A stretch of DNA of 64,000 nucleotides, taken from assembly GCF_001668575.1 (NCBI RefSeq), contig NZ_LZMD01000083.1, forward strand, positions 40,217 through 104,216. Direction: 5' to 3'. This stretch comes from Mycobacterium sp. 1164985.4 (GTDB taxonomy: Bacteria > Actinomycetota > Actinomycetes > Mycobacteriales > Mycobacteriaceae). Below the pieces are notes generated by a model. That model had not been told where the DNA came from and searched no databases. It saw only the letters and a list, made by a program, of their open reading frames with translations. A program made the position numbers and the translations under genes. Below, in pieces: positions 16,560 through 24,861 of the stretch (position 1 is the first letter of the stretch; every line of letters starts with the position of its first letter).

Positions 16560-17375
16560 CTATTCGCCGGCGAATTTCGGCGGCCGCTTCTCGAACATCG
16601 CCTTGACCGCCTCGCCCAGATCCTTCGACGGCAGGAACGCCGAATTCCACGCTGCCACATAGCGCAAACTCTCCGACACCCTGGCGATTCGCTGCTGGTC
16701 GAGCACGTCCTTGATGCCGTGCACCGTCAGGGGTGGGTTGGCGGCGATCTCGGCCGCGGTCGCGTGCGCCGCGGCGAGTGAGGCGTCAGCGTCGTCGTAC
16801 ACGTCGTTGACCAGACCGATCTTCTCGGCCCGCGCCGCGTCAATGTCCTTACCCGTGAGAGTCAGCTCGCGCAGGTGCCCGTCGGACAGGATCAGCGGCA
16901 GCCGGGCCAGCGAACCCACGTCGGCGACGATCGCCAGCTTGACCTCGCGCACGGAGAACTTCGCGTCGGCGCTCGCGTAGCGGATATCGGCGGCGCTGAT
17001 CAAGTCGACGCCGCCGCCGATGCACCAGCCGTGCACCGACGCGATGGTGGGGGTGCGGCAGTCCGCGACCGCGTTGATGGCGCCCTGCATCTTCTGCAGC
17101 GTGGTGTGGAACTCCAGGCGGCCCTTGGCGCCGGAGTCCAGGCCGGGCAGGCTGCCGCCCATCGCGACCAGGTCGAGCCCGTAGCTGAAGTTCTTGCCCG
17201 AGCCGGTCAGCACGATGGCGCGGACCTCGGGGTCGGCGTCGAGCGAGCCGAACACGTCGGGCAGCTCGGCCCAGAACGCCGGGCCCATGGCGTTGCCCTT
17301 GCCCGGCCCGATCAGCGTCACGCGTGCGACGTGATCGGAGATGTCAACGGTGACGGATTCGTAGGTCTCGCCCAT
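16560..17375 (-). CDS. echA21: Enoyl-CoA hydratase/isomerase EchA21, dienoyl-CoA-isomerase-like
   Basis: A 271-residue crotonase-fold protein like Rv3774. Oxyanion-hole residues are in GKNFSYGLDL and GWCIGGGVDL. The helix REVKLAIVADVGSLARLP has a Glu and an Asp eight residues apart, as in mammalian delta3,5-delta2,4-dienoyl-CoA isomerase (ECH1). I therefore favour isomerase activity on polyunsaturated acyl-CoA over simple hydration. The start is ATG 17375. The 152-bp gap to the PKS (16408-16559) holds no gene I can support. Confidence 0.85.
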   Translation of the reverse strand: MGETYESVTVDISDHVARVTLIGPGKGNAMGPAFWAELPDVFGSLDADPEVRAIVLTGSGKNFSYGLDLVAMGGSLPGLDSGAKGRLEFHTTLQKMQGAINAVADCRTPTIASVHGWCIGGGVDLISAADIRYASADAKFSVREVKLAIVADVGSLARLPLILSDGHLRELTLTGKDIDAARAEKIGLVNDVYDDADASLAAAHATAAEIAANPPLTVHGIKDVLDQQRIARVSESLRYVAAWNSAFLPSKDLGEAVKAMFEKRPPKFAGE

Positions 17376-17406
17376 GGGCCACCACGCTAGTTGGTCGGCC
17401 GCGCGG

Positions 17407-17844
17407 TCAACCCGGCGGCTTGCCCAGCAAAACCTCGTTCACCGTGGCGCTGGGCAGGAACTGGCACGCGGCGTCGACCAGCATCTGGCCGATGCCCTCG
17501 CCATCGGGGCCGAGCGGGTTGCCCTCCTGGTTGAGGATCTCGCGGATGACGGCGACTTGGGTCGCCTCGTCGAGCCCGTTGTACTCGTCACATTTCATCG
17601 ACAGCGCGTTCGGCGGCGCCGGGACCACCGGGACGTCGGTGTTGCGCGTCGGCAGCGGAATGTCGGGCAGCCCGATGTCGGGCAACCCCGGGATCGACGG
17701 TGATGTCGGCCGTGTCGGCGAGGTGGTCAACGGTGGCCCGGGTTCGGTCGTCATCGCGACGGATCCCTCGGTGGTGCGCGAGCATCCCGCCGCGACACCG
17801 GCGAAGACCAGCACAGCCGCTACCACTCGCACGTGCGTCCTCAT
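17407..17844 (-). CDS. Proline-rich lipoprotein of unknown function
   Basis: A 145-residue exported lipoprotein. The signal peptide ends in a lipobox, AGVAAGC, so Cys21 would be lipidated. A Pro/Thr-rich linker (residues about 35-75, GLPDIGLPDIPLP) leads to a small C-terminal domain with two cysteines (MKCDEYNGLD and AACQFLP) that could form a disulfide. The start at 17844 sits 8 nt from a TATCGT box on the minus strand (17857-17852), which suggests a leaderless mRNA. I do not recognise a characterised family. Confidence 0.75.
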   Translation of the reverse strand: MRTHVRVVAAVLVFAGVAAGCSRTTEGSVAMTTEPGPPLTTSPTRPTSPSIPGLPDIGLPDIPLPTRNTDVPVVPAPPNALSMKCDEYNGLDEATQVAVIREILNQEGNPLGPDGEGIGQMLVDAACQFLPSATVNEVLLGKPPG

Positions 17845-17851
17845 CCCGGCA

Positions 17852-17885
17852 ACGATAACGCTCCACCGCGACGTAGCGTGGCGTC
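17852..17885. promoter_or_regulatory. Divergent leaderless promoters
   Basis: On the minus strand TATCGT (17857-17852) ends 8 nt before the lipoprotein start. On the plus strand TAGCGT (17874-17879) ends 7 nt before the ATG at 17886. The two start codons are only 41 bp apart, so both promoters are packed into this gap. Confidence 0.45.
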
Positions 17886-18464
17886 ATGCCCGATGACTTG
17901 CGTGCAGGACCCGAATCACCGCCGACCGATGAACTGCGAGGAGCGGAGAAATCGTTCGCCGTGCTGCAGCACGTCCTGCACGGCATCGCCGCCGACGATT
18001 TGCACAAGCAGACGCCGTGCCGGGAGTTCGACGTGGCGGCGCTGACCGACCACCTGCTCAACTCCATCGCGATTCTCGGCTCGATGGCGGGCGCGGAGTC
18101 ACCCGAGCGCGACCGTGACGCGCCGATCGAGCAGCAGGTGGTGATCGCGGCCCGGTCGGCGCTGGATGCCTGGCAGCGTCGCGGACTGGACGGCACCGTG
18201 GAGTTCGGCGGTAATGAGGTGCCGGCCCGGGTGATGGTCGGCATCCTGTCGCTGGAGTTCCTGGTGCACGCGTGGGACTACGCCGCGGCGGTGGGACGCG
18301 AAGTCAGCGCTCCCGAGTCGCTGTCCGACTACGTGCTGGGCCTGGCGCGCAAGATCATCACGCCGGAGGGGCGCGCCAACGCCGGCTTCGACGATCCGAT
18401 CGACGTCGGCGCCGATGCCGATGCGCTGACGCGGTTGCTCGCCTACACCGGCCGGCAGGCCTAG
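17886..18464 (+). CDS. TIGR03086-type / mycothiol maleylpyruvate isomerase N-domain protein (Rv3773c-like)
   Basis: A 192-residue protein of the DinB-like superfamily. The N-terminal motif TPCREFDVAALTDHLLNS and the later EFLVHAWDYAAAVG carry the conserved His residues that bind a metal in mycothiol-dependent members. Its partner in metabolism is not known. A leaderless promoter fits the ATG at 17886. Its stop codon lies inside the first unit of a 26-bp tandem repeat. Confidence 0.8.
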   Translation: MPDDLRAGPESPPTDELRGAEKSFAVLQHVLHGIAADDLHKQTPCREFDVAALTDHLLNSIAILGSMAGAESPERDRDAPIEQQVVIAARSALDAWQRRGLDGTVEFGGNEVPARVMVGILSLEFLVHAWDYAAAVGREVSAPESLSDYVLGLARKIITPEGRANAGFDDPIDVGADADALTRLLAYTGRQA

Positions 18465-18590
18465 CCGTTTTCGCGAGACGGCATGCCTAGCCGTTTTCGC
18501 GAGACATAAGGCCTAGCCGCTTCGCGAGACGTACGCCAGGGCTGTGGATCCACAGCTCCCCACGACCCTGGTGTTCATCTCGCGAGCGCT
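18459..18590. repeat. Tandem 26-bp repeat (three units) followed by an imperfect hairpin with TCGCGAGAC core
   Basis: Units start at 18459, 18485 and 18511. The first two share CCTAGCCGTTTTCGCGAGAC exactly and the third differs by one base change and one deletion. The third continues into ACGTACGCCAGGG, and its inverted partner CCCTGGTGTTCATCTCGCGAG-like sequence lies at 18566-18586, giving a hairpin around a GGATCC centre. Related sequence occurs at 34021-34115. The element lies between convergent genes and may act as terminator or be a mobile palindromic repeat. Confidence 0.65.
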
Positions 18591-19051
18591 CAGACCCGCT
18601 CGAGGTAGAAGTACAGGTGCCGGTCCCCGTCGAGCGCGCCCTTGCCGTTCATGATGCCGACGACGGCGTTCTCGTCGACGACCTTGAAATGGTCGTGCAC
18701 CGGTGCGCCGTCGTACACCATCGCGGCCGTCACCTCGCCGCGGAACTCCTCCATCCACAGGCTGGCCTCGCCCTTCATCGCCTCGGTGTTGGAGAACTTG
18801 TTGCCGTCGGAGTCCAGGCACACCAGGGGCTTGGCGTCGGTTGCCGAGTGGAAGGTCTTGCCGAACCAGTTGAGGCGTTCCATGAACCCGTTCGCCTTGT
18901 GACCGGTGTGGAACTCGCCGCCCTTCCACTCGCCGATCATGAAGTCGATGGTGGCGGGCTGCAGTGTCGCCCAGAAGTCGTCGAGTTCAGCGTCGGAGAT
19001 GGTGCCGGTGCGCGCGACCAGTTCATCAAAGGTCTCGCGGGCATCGCTCAT
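18590..19051 (-). CDS. GXWXG/DUF4334-domain protein
   Basis: A 153-residue protein with IDFMIGEWKGGEFHTGH near residue 35, the GxWxG signature, and a C-terminal part AVVGIMNGKGALDGDRHLYFYLERV typical of DUF4334. No activity is established for the family as far as I know; the fold is thought to be lipocalin-like. The start overlaps the hisC2 stop by four bases (ATGA), so it is translated with hisC2. Confidence 0.78.
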   Translation of the reverse strand: MSDARETFDELVARTGTISDAELDDFWATLQPATIDFMIGEWKGGEFHTGHKANGFMERLNWFGKTFHSATDAKPLVCLDSDGNKFSNTEAMKGEASLWMEEFRGEVTAAMVYDGAPVHDHFKVVDENAVVGIMNGKGALDGDRHLYFYLERV

Positions 19052-20103
19052 GGCTGTCCTATCCATCGGCGGGCGAACTCGAGGAACGCGTCGTTCTCGT
19101 GTGTGGCGGCGACGGTGACGCGCACTCCGTCCTCACCGTAGGGGCGCACGATGATCCGGTTGTCCGCCGACGCCTCGGCGAACTCCTGTGCGCGCCCGGG
19201 CAGTGCCAGCCAGACGAAGTTGGCCTGCGAGTCGGGCACGGTGTAGCCGGCGGCGCGCAGTGCGTCGGTCACCCTGTCGCGTTCGGCGACGACCGCGTCG
19301 GTGCGCTCGAGCAGCTCGTCGGCGGCATCCAGCGACGCGATGGCGGCGGCCTGCGACACGCTGGTCGCGGTGAACGGCACGTACACCTTGCCGAGTGCGG
19401 TGATGAGATCCGGGTCGCCCACCGCGTAGCCCACCCGCAGGCCGGCCAGCCCGTAGGCTTTCGAAAACGTCCGCAGCACAACGAGGTTGGGGTGCGAACG
19501 GACCAGGCCGAAGCTGTCGGGAACCATCGGATCGCGGATGTACTCGACGTAGGCCTCATCGAGGGCGACCACGATGTGCGGCGGCACCGCGGCGACGAAG
19601 CGGGCGAGTGCATCGGGTGCGACGACCGTGCCCGTGGGGTTGTTCGGATTGCACACGAAGATCAGCCGGGTGCGGTCGGTGATCGCGGCCAGCATGGCGT
19701 CGAGGTCGTGGGTGTGGTCAATAAGCGGCACCGGCACGGGCGTGGCCCCCGCGGTGCGCACCTGTAGTGGATAGATCTCGAAGCTGCGCCACCCGAAGAG
19801 GACTTCGTCGCCGACGGTCGAGGTGATCTGGATCAGCTGCTGGCACAGGCTGACCGACCCGCAGCCCACCGAGACGTGCTCGGGGGCGAAGTTGACGTGC
19901 TTGGCGAGCCGCTTGCGAAGCTCGACGTAGCCGTTGTCGGGATAGCGGTTGATGTTGCCGACGGCCTCCTCGATCGCGGCCCGGACGCTCGGCAGCGGGG
20001 GATACACCGTTTCGTTGCTGGCGATCTTGATTGCGCCCGGAACCGTCCTGCCGGGGGTGTAGGCGGGCAGATCGGCCAGTTCGGGACGCAGCCGGACGGT
20101 CAC
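19048..20103 (-). CDS. hisC2: Histidinol-phosphate/aromatic amino acid aminotransferase (HisC2)
   Basis: A 351-residue fold-type I aminotransferase. Visible motifs are IKIASNETVYPPLPS at the N-terminus, VCNPNNPTGTVV, LDEAYVEY, and RTFSKAYGLAGLRVGYAV with the PLP lysine. It corresponds to Rv3772, annotated HisC2 but reported to prefer aromatic amino acids, so phenylalanine or tyrosine transamination is at least as likely as histidine biosynthesis. The start is a GTG at 20103. It is coupled to the DUF4334 gene downstream. Confidence 0.88.
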   Translation of the reverse strand: MTVRLRPELADLPAYTPGRTVPGAIKIASNETVYPPLPSVRAAIEEAVGNINRYPDNGYVELRKRLAKHVNFAPEHVSVGCGSVSLCQQLIQITSTVGDEVLFGWRSFEIYPLQVRTAGATPVPVPLIDHTHDLDAMLAAITDRTRLIFVCNPNNPTGTVVAPDALARFVAAVPPHIVVALDEAYVEYIRDPMVPDSFGLVRSHPNLVVLRTFSKAYGLAGLRVGYAVGDPDLITALGKVYVPFTATSVSQAAAIASLDAADELLERTDAVVAERDRVTDALRAAGYTVPDSQANFVWLALPGRAQEFAEASADNRIIVRPYGEDGVRVTVAATHENDAFLEFARRWIGQP

Positions 20104-20186
20104 CGCACCAGTTTATGGGTCGGCCGAACGCGCTTTGCCTCGCGCGGTAGGCCATGTGTACGCTGTCGGATCGGCGGTAATCGTCA

Positions 20187-20275
20187 GGAGGCGTGCCAGA
20201 GCGGCCGAATGGGGCTCACTGCTAATGAGTTGTCGCCCTCAAAGGCGACCGGAGGTTCAAATCCTCTCGCCTCCG
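20187..20275 (+). tRNA. tRNA-Ser (anticodon GCT)
   Basis: An 89-nt tRNA. The acceptor GGAGGCG pairs with CGCCTCC at 20268-20274, the anticodon stem CTCAC/ATGAG region holds GCT, and it has a long variable arm. CCA may be encoded at 20276-20278. Confidence 0.95.
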
Positions 20276-20324
20276 CCACGGCTGACAACGTCAGCCGGAC
20301 AATTGAACACTGAAGATCGACCAT

Positions 20325-20397
20325 GCGCCCGTAGCTCAACGGATAGAGCATCTGACTACGGATCAGAAGGTTAGGGGTTCGAATCCCTTCGGGCGCG
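20325..20397 (+). tRNA. tRNA-Arg (anticodon ACG)
   Basis: A 73-nt tRNA. The acceptor GCGCCCG pairs with CGGGCGC at 20390-20396, and the anticodon stem TCTGA/TCAGA encloses CTACGGA with anticodon ACG. The T arm has GGTTCGAATCC. It follows tRNA-Ser by 49 bp and may be co-transcribed. Confidence 0.95.
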
Positions 20398-20516
20398 CTT
20401 CTTCATCCCTCCGAGCGCGCGCTTGTTCGCGCTGCCATCCGCGATATGTGGACACAACCGTGCGTTCGGCGCGGCCTCCGGGCGCGCCGATTGCGCCGCC
20501 CACTAGATTGGGAACA

Positions 20517-21020
20517 GTGCGGCTGTTGTTGATCGCCGATACTCACGTCCCCAAGCGCGCCAAGGACCTGCCCTCGCGGGTGTGGGACGAAGTGACGAAA
20601 GCCGACGTCGTCGTGCACGCAGGCGACTGGGTGGACCCGTCGCTGCTGGACGCGCTGGAGGCCCGCGCCAGGCGACTGGTCGGTTGCTGGGGTAACAACG
20701 ACGGTGCCGAGTTGCGGCGCCGGCTGCCCGAACGGGCCGACGTGACGCTCGACGGGCTGCGGTTCACCGTCGTGCACGAGACCGGCGCGGCGACCGGCCG
20801 TGAGGCCCGCATGGCCAGTGCCTACCCCGACACCGATGTGCTGGTGTTCGGCCACAGCCACATCCCCTGGGACACCACCGCGAAAACCGGCCTGCGACTG
20901 CTGAATCCGGGCTCTCCGACCGACCGGCGTCGCCAACCACACTGCACGTACATGACCGCCACGGTGCGCAAGGGCACGTTGTCCGACGTCATCCTGCACC
21001 CCGTGGACCGCCATGCGTGA
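20517..21020 (+). CDS. YfcE/MJ0936-type metallophosphoesterase
   Basis: A 167-residue calcineurin-like phosphoesterase. The metal ligands are present in order: IADTH (Asp, His), HAGDW, GNND and VFGHSH. This subfamily hydrolyses phosphodiesters with Mn; the natural substrate is unknown. I chose the GTG at 20517 (VRLLLIADTH) because a TAGATT box ends 8 nt upstream and the domain starts at once. A longer upstream frame adds proline-rich sequence. It overlaps the next gene by 8 bp. Confidence 0.85.
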   Translation: MRLLLIADTHVPKRAKDLPSRVWDEVTKADVVVHAGDWVDPSLLDALEARARRLVGCWGNNDGAELRRRLPERADVTLDGLRFTVVHETGAATGREARMASAYPDTDVLVFGHSHIPWDTTAKTGLRLLNPGSPTDRRRQPHCTYMTATVRKGTLSDVILHPVDRHA

Positions 21021-21426
21021 CCGGCCGGCGCGGGTGGCCGACGTGCACGAGATCGCCGCGGCCATGCCGCACGTCACGCGCATCGAGGGTCCCAAGGGCA
21101 ACGCGATCTACCAGGTCGGAGGCAAGTCGTTCGTGTTCTTCCGCACGCCTCAGCCCGACGCCGAGGATCCGGAGACCGGCGAACGCTACGCCGATGTGAT
21201 CATGATCTGGGTGGAATCGGAGATGGACAAGCTGGCGCTGATCCAAGATCCCGGTTCACCGTTCTTCACCACCGACCGTTTCGAAGGTCATCCTTCGGTC
21301 CTGGTGCGCGCCAGCCGATTACGTGAGATCGGCAAGGTCGAGCTGACCGAACTCATCCAGGACGCGTGGCTCTCCCGCGCTTCCAAGCGCCGGGCCGACC
21401 GGTGGCTGGCCGAACACCAGGGCTAG
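21013..21426 (+). CDS. MmcQ/YjbR-family protein
   Basis: A 137-residue protein with the family pattern: an N-terminal helix VHEIAAAMPHVTRIEG, GGKSFVFFRTP, and PGSPFFTTDRFEGHPSVLVR followed by ELTELIQDAWLSRASKRRADRW. The double-wing fold is annotated as DNA-binding, but no target is known. It overlaps the phosphoesterase by 8 bp, so the two are co-translated. Confidence 0.75.
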   Translation: MRDRPARVADVHEIAAAMPHVTRIEGPKGNAIYQVGGKSFVFFRTPQPDAEDPETGERYADVIMIWVESEMDKLALIQDPGSPFFTTDRFEGHPSVLVRASRLREIGKVELTELIQDAWLSRASKRRADRWLAEHQG

Positions 21427-21498
21427 CCGAGATCACGCGTATCGCTTCGCCAGTGTGTACGCGGCGATAGTCTGCGCCTCACGATGGGAGGCGCGGAC

Positions 21499-22332
21499 AT
21501 GGCGCGAGGCACCGTGGTCAAGGACAAAGTCATCGCCATCACCGGCGGTGCACGCGGAATCGGTTACGCGACGGCAAGAGTGCTGCACCGAAGCGGTGCG
21601 AAGGTGGCCATCGGTGACGTCGACGACGTAGCGGTCAAGCAGGCGGGCGTCGACCTCGATGTCGGCTTCTACGCCCGCCTGGACGTCACCGATCGGCAGT
21701 CGTTCACGGCATTCCTCGACGATGTCGAACGAGAAATAGGGCCGGTGGATGTCCTGATCAACAATGCGGGCGTGTGCCCGACGGGGCCGTTCGCCGACGA
21801 GCCCGACGAGGTCACCCACCGCACGCTGGGCATCAACGTCTTCGGGGTCATCCTCGGTACGAAGCTGGCGGCTGAACGAATGGTCAAGCGAGGCAGTGGC
21901 CACATCATCAACATCGCTTCGCTCGCCGGGATCAACGCCGTGCCCGGAATCGCCACCTACTGCGCGACGAAGCACGCGGTGGTCGGTTACACCGACACGG
22001 TGCGCCTGGAACTGCGGGGCACCGGCGTCACCGCATCCGCGGTCCTGCCCACCTTGACGAACACGGCGATGATCGACGGGGTGGCCAGCATGCCGGGGAT
22101 GCGCAACGCCGAACCGGAAGACATCGCCGCCGGAATCATCCGGCTCATCGCAAAACCGAGGCCACGCCTCACGGTTACCCGGCAAGCCGGTGCGATGATG
22201 GCCGTCACAAAACGACTTCCATTGCGAGTGAACGAGGCGGTCACCCGTGCGCTCAAGGCGGACCGGATATTCGCCGACGCCGCCGGGACCGAGGCGCGCC
22301 GCGAGTACGAGGGTCGCGCGCGAAGCTCCTGA
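21499..22332 (+). CDS. Short-chain dehydrogenase/reductase
   Basis: A 277-residue SDR: AITGGARGIGYATARVL (TGxxxGxG), VLINNAGVCPTGPF (NNAG), IASLAGINAVPGIATYCATKHAVVG with the Ser and YCATK. The C-terminal tail is long and basic. I prefer the ATG at 21499 over 21484 because GGGAGG at 21486-21491 is well placed for the later start and lies inside the earlier one. The substrate is unknown. The gene converges on a cupin gene; the stops are adjacent. Confidence 0.83.
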   Translation: MARGTVVKDKVIAITGGARGIGYATARVLHRSGAKVAIGDVDDVAVKQAGVDLDVGFYARLDVTDRQSFTAFLDDVEREIGPVDVLINNAGVCPTGPFADEPDEVTHRTLGINVFGVILGTKLAAERMVKRGSGHIINIASLAGINAVPGIATYCATKHAVVGYTDTVRLELRGTGVTASAVLPTLTNTAMIDGVASMPGMRNAEPEDIAAGIIRLIAKPRPRLTVTRQAGAMMAVTKRLPLRVNEAVTRALKADRIFADAAGTEARREYEGRARSS

Positions 22333-22881
22333 CTATCTGGCCGGCACGTTGGCGTGCTCTGCCCCGCAGATGAACACCGCCATCCGGGCTGGCGTATCGC
22401 CCGGGTTCTTCCACCGGTGCCGGGTGCCGTTCTGCACGACGGTGTCGCCCGGATGCAGGGTCACTTCGGCGTCGTCGTCGAGTTCGAGCACGACCGTGCC
22501 CTCGAGCACCACCTCGAAGTCGACCGTGTCCGTCGTGTGCATGCCCGGGTCGGTGTAGTCCATGTAGCCGAGCATCCCCGGCAGCTTCTCCTCCATCTCC
22601 AGCATCGCCTCGTCGATGTCGAGGGCCTCCGGAGCCTGGGCACCGTGCGACGGCGGCAGTGTCAGCATTGCGAACCGAAAACCGCCGACGGGCGGAAAAT
22701 AGTTGTGCCACTGCGGCATCGAACCATTGCCGGGAAAGCGGCAGGGCTCGTCGCCGCCCCACAGCAGATGGTTCTCGAAGCCGGGCATCAGCATCGTCTC
22801 GATCGGCGCGACCTCGTCGTCGCTGACGAACACGGACTTACCTGACGGGTCGTGACCGGTCACCACTCGGCGTACATGCAT
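22333..22881 (-). CDS. Cupin-domain protein
   Basis: A 182-residue protein with a C-terminal cupin: DTVDFEVVLEGTVVLELDDD (motif 1 without the usual His pair), then LHPGDTVVQNGTRHRWKNPG (motif 2) with one His. The N-terminal half contains SVFVSDDEVAPIETMLMPG. It may be a metal-binding sensor or dioxygenase-like protein. It starts at ATG 22881, 51 bp from the divergent alkyl sulfatase, so the two may share regulation. Confidence 0.75.
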   Translation of the reverse strand: MHVRRVVTGHDPSGKSVFVSDDEVAPIETMLMPGFENHLLWGGDEPCRFPGNGSMPQWHNYFPPVGGFRFAMLTLPPSHGAQAPEALDIDEAMLEMEEKLPGMLGYMDYTDPGMHTTDTVDFEVVLEGTVVLELDDDAEVTLHPGDTVVQNGTRHRWKNPGDTPARMAVFICGAEHANVPAR

Positions 22882-22932
22882 GGGCTCAGTGAACCAGCCC
22901 CGCGCCGGCCCGGGGATGAATATCGTGACGCC

Positions 22933-24810
22933 ATGCGACAGAAACCTCCCGCGGCCGTTATCGAGTCCGCACACCGGGAGCACCTCACGGCGTTACCGTT
23001 CGACGACACCGCGGACTTCACCGATGCCGACCGCGGTTTCATCGCGGCGCTCGAGCCGTGTGTGATCAAGGCCGCCGACGGACGAGTGGTCTGGGACAAC
23101 GACACATACGCGTTTCTCGACGGCGATGCCCCGGAGTCGGTGCACCCCAGCCTCTGGCGTCAGAGCGGCCTGTGCGCGAAACAGGGCCTCTACGAAGTGG
23201 TCGAGGGCATCTACCAGGTGCGCGGATTCGACCTGTCCAACATCACCTTCGTCGAGGGCGACACCGGCGTGATCGTCATCGACCCGCTGATCTCCACCGA
23301 AACCGCGGCGGCGGCGCTGGCGCTGTACCGCGAACACCGGGGCGAGCGGTCCGTGAGCGCTGTCATCTATACCCACAGCCACGTCGACCATTTCGGTGGC
23401 GTCCTCGGCGTCACCTCACAGGCCGACGTCGACGCGGGCCGTGTCGCGATCATCGCGCCCGAGCACTTCACCGAACATGCCGTGCAGGAGAACGTCTATG
23501 CGGGCACCGCCATGGGCCGCCGCGCGAGCTACATGTACGGCGCGTTGCTGGCCCGCGGGCCGCAGGGGCAGGTCGGGTGCGGGCTCGGGCAGGTGACGTC
23601 GACGGGCGAAGTCGCGCTGATCGTTCCCACCGTCGACATCCGCGAGACCGGCGAGACCCACACCGTCGACGGTGTCGAGATCGAGTTCCAAATGGCACCC
23701 GGGACCGAGGCGCCCGCCGAGATGCACTTCTACTTCCCGAAGTACCGCGCGTTGTGCATGGCCGAGAACGCCACCCACAACCTGCACAACCTGCTGACCC
23801 TGCGCGGGGCGCTGGTGCGTGACCCGCACGGATGGGCCGGCTACCTGACCGAGGCGATCGACGCGTTCACCGACCGCGCCGACGTGGTGTTCGCGTCCCA
23901 TCACTGGCCGACTTGGGGTCGCGACCGCATCGTGGAATACCTGTCGCTGCAACGGGATCTGTATGCCTATCTACACGACCAGACGTTGCGTCAACTGAAC
24001 CAGGGCTTCACCGGTATCGAGATCGCCGAGGACTTCACGCTTCCTCCCGCGTTGCAAAAAGCGTGGCACGCGCACGGCTACTACGGTTCGGTGAGCCACA
24101 ACGTGAAGGCGGTCTATCAGCGCTACATGGGCTGGTTCGACGGTAATCCGGGACGGCTGTGGGCGCACCCCCCGCAAGCCGCAGGGCCCCGCTACGTCGC
24201 GGCGATGGGCGGACTGGACCGTGTGGTCGAGATCGCCCATGAAGCCTTCGACGAGGGTGACTATCGCTGGGCGGCAACACTTCTCGACCACGCCGTCTTC
24301 ACCGATGAGCAGCACGCCGAGGCGCGTGAACTGTACGCCGACACCCTCGAGCAACTCGCCTACGGCGCCGAGAACGCCGTGTGGCGCAACTTCTTTCTCT
24401 CCGGTGCGACCGAACTGCGCGAGGGCAACTTCGGCACACCCACCCAGACCACGTCGGCGTCGATGGTCGCGCAGCTGATCCCCGAACAGATCTTCGACGC
24501 GCTGGCCATCACTGTGAACGGTCCGCGGGCATGGGATCTGGACGTCGCCATCGACGTCACTTTCGGCGACACCGCGACCAATTACCGGCTGACGCTGCGC
24601 AACGGTGTGCTGGTGCACCGTAAGGTCGCCGCGGATCAAGCGTCGGCTCAGGCGACCGTCAAGGTCGACTCCAAGATGCGGCTGCTCGCGCTCGCCGCGG
24701 GCGACGACAGTTCACCCGGCCTGGACATCTCGGGCGACACCGGTGCGCTGCAGTCGCTGATCGCCGCGCTGGACCGCCCGGATCCGGCGTTCAACATCGT
24801 CACGCCCTAG
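22933..24810 (+). CDS. Linear alkyl sulfatase, SdsA1/BDS1-like (Rv3762c-like)
   Basis: A 625-residue class III sulfatase, the same length class as Rv3762c. The metallo-beta-lactamase core has THSHVDHFGG (Zn ligands) at about residue 170, EHFTEHAVQENVYAG, ENATHNLHNLL, and SHHWPTWG. An alpha-helical dimerisation domain and a C-terminal SCP2-like lipid-binding domain (from about residue 510, ending DPAFNIVTP) follow. It hydrolyses primary alkyl sulfates such as detergents. No N-terminal signal peptide is evident, so it is probably cytoplasmic. A TATCGT box at 22921-22926 ends 7 nt before the ATG (leaderless). Confidence 0.88.
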   Translation: MRQKPPAAVIESAHREHLTALPFDDTADFTDADRGFIAALEPCVIKAADGRVVWDNDTYAFLDGDAPESVHPSLWRQSGLCAKQGLYEVVEGIYQVRGFDLSNITFVEGDTGVIVIDPLISTETAAAALALYREHRGERSVSAVIYTHSHVDHFGGVLGVTSQADVDAGRVAIIAPEHFTEHAVQENVYAGTAMGRRASYMYGALLARGPQGQVGCGLGQVTSTGEVALIVPTVDIRETGETHTVDGVEIEFQMAPGTEAPAEMHFYFPKYRALCMAENATHNLHNLLTLRGALVRDPHGWAGYLTEAIDAFTDRADVVFASHHWPTWGRDRIVEYLSLQRDLYAYLHDQTLRQLNQGFTGIEIAEDFTLPPALQKAWHAHGYYGSVSHNVKAVYQRYMGWFDGNPGRLWAHPPQAAGPRYVAAMGGLDRVVEIAHEAFDEGDYRWAATLLDHAVFTDEQHAEARELYADTLEQLAYGAENAVWRNFFLSGATELREGNFGTPTQTTSASMVAQLIPEQIFDALAITVNGPRAWDLDVAIDVTFGDTATNYRLTLRNGVLVHRKVAADQASAQATVKVDSKMRLLALAAGDDSSPGLDISGDTGALQSLIAALDRPDPAFNIVTP

Positions 24811-24811
24811 T

Positions 24812-24860
24812 GATTTCGGTGCACTAGCAGTCGCTCACCGACTTGTAGCGCACCGAAATC
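24812..24860. terminator. Hairpin element GATTTCGGTGC...GCACCGAAATC between convergent genes
   Basis: A perfect 11-bp inverted repeat (24812-24822 and 24850-24860) encloses a second stem, AGTCG/CGACT. It fills the whole gap between the stops of the alkyl sulfatase and the SDR and can serve as a two-way terminator. Related elements lie at 42687-42734 and 43971-44023. Confidence 0.6.
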
Positions 24861-24861
24861 G

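Noticed and set aside
18459..18530. Possible CRISPR array
   Set aside because: Only three contiguous 26-bp units, no unique spacers of regular length and no cas genes; it is a tandem repeat.
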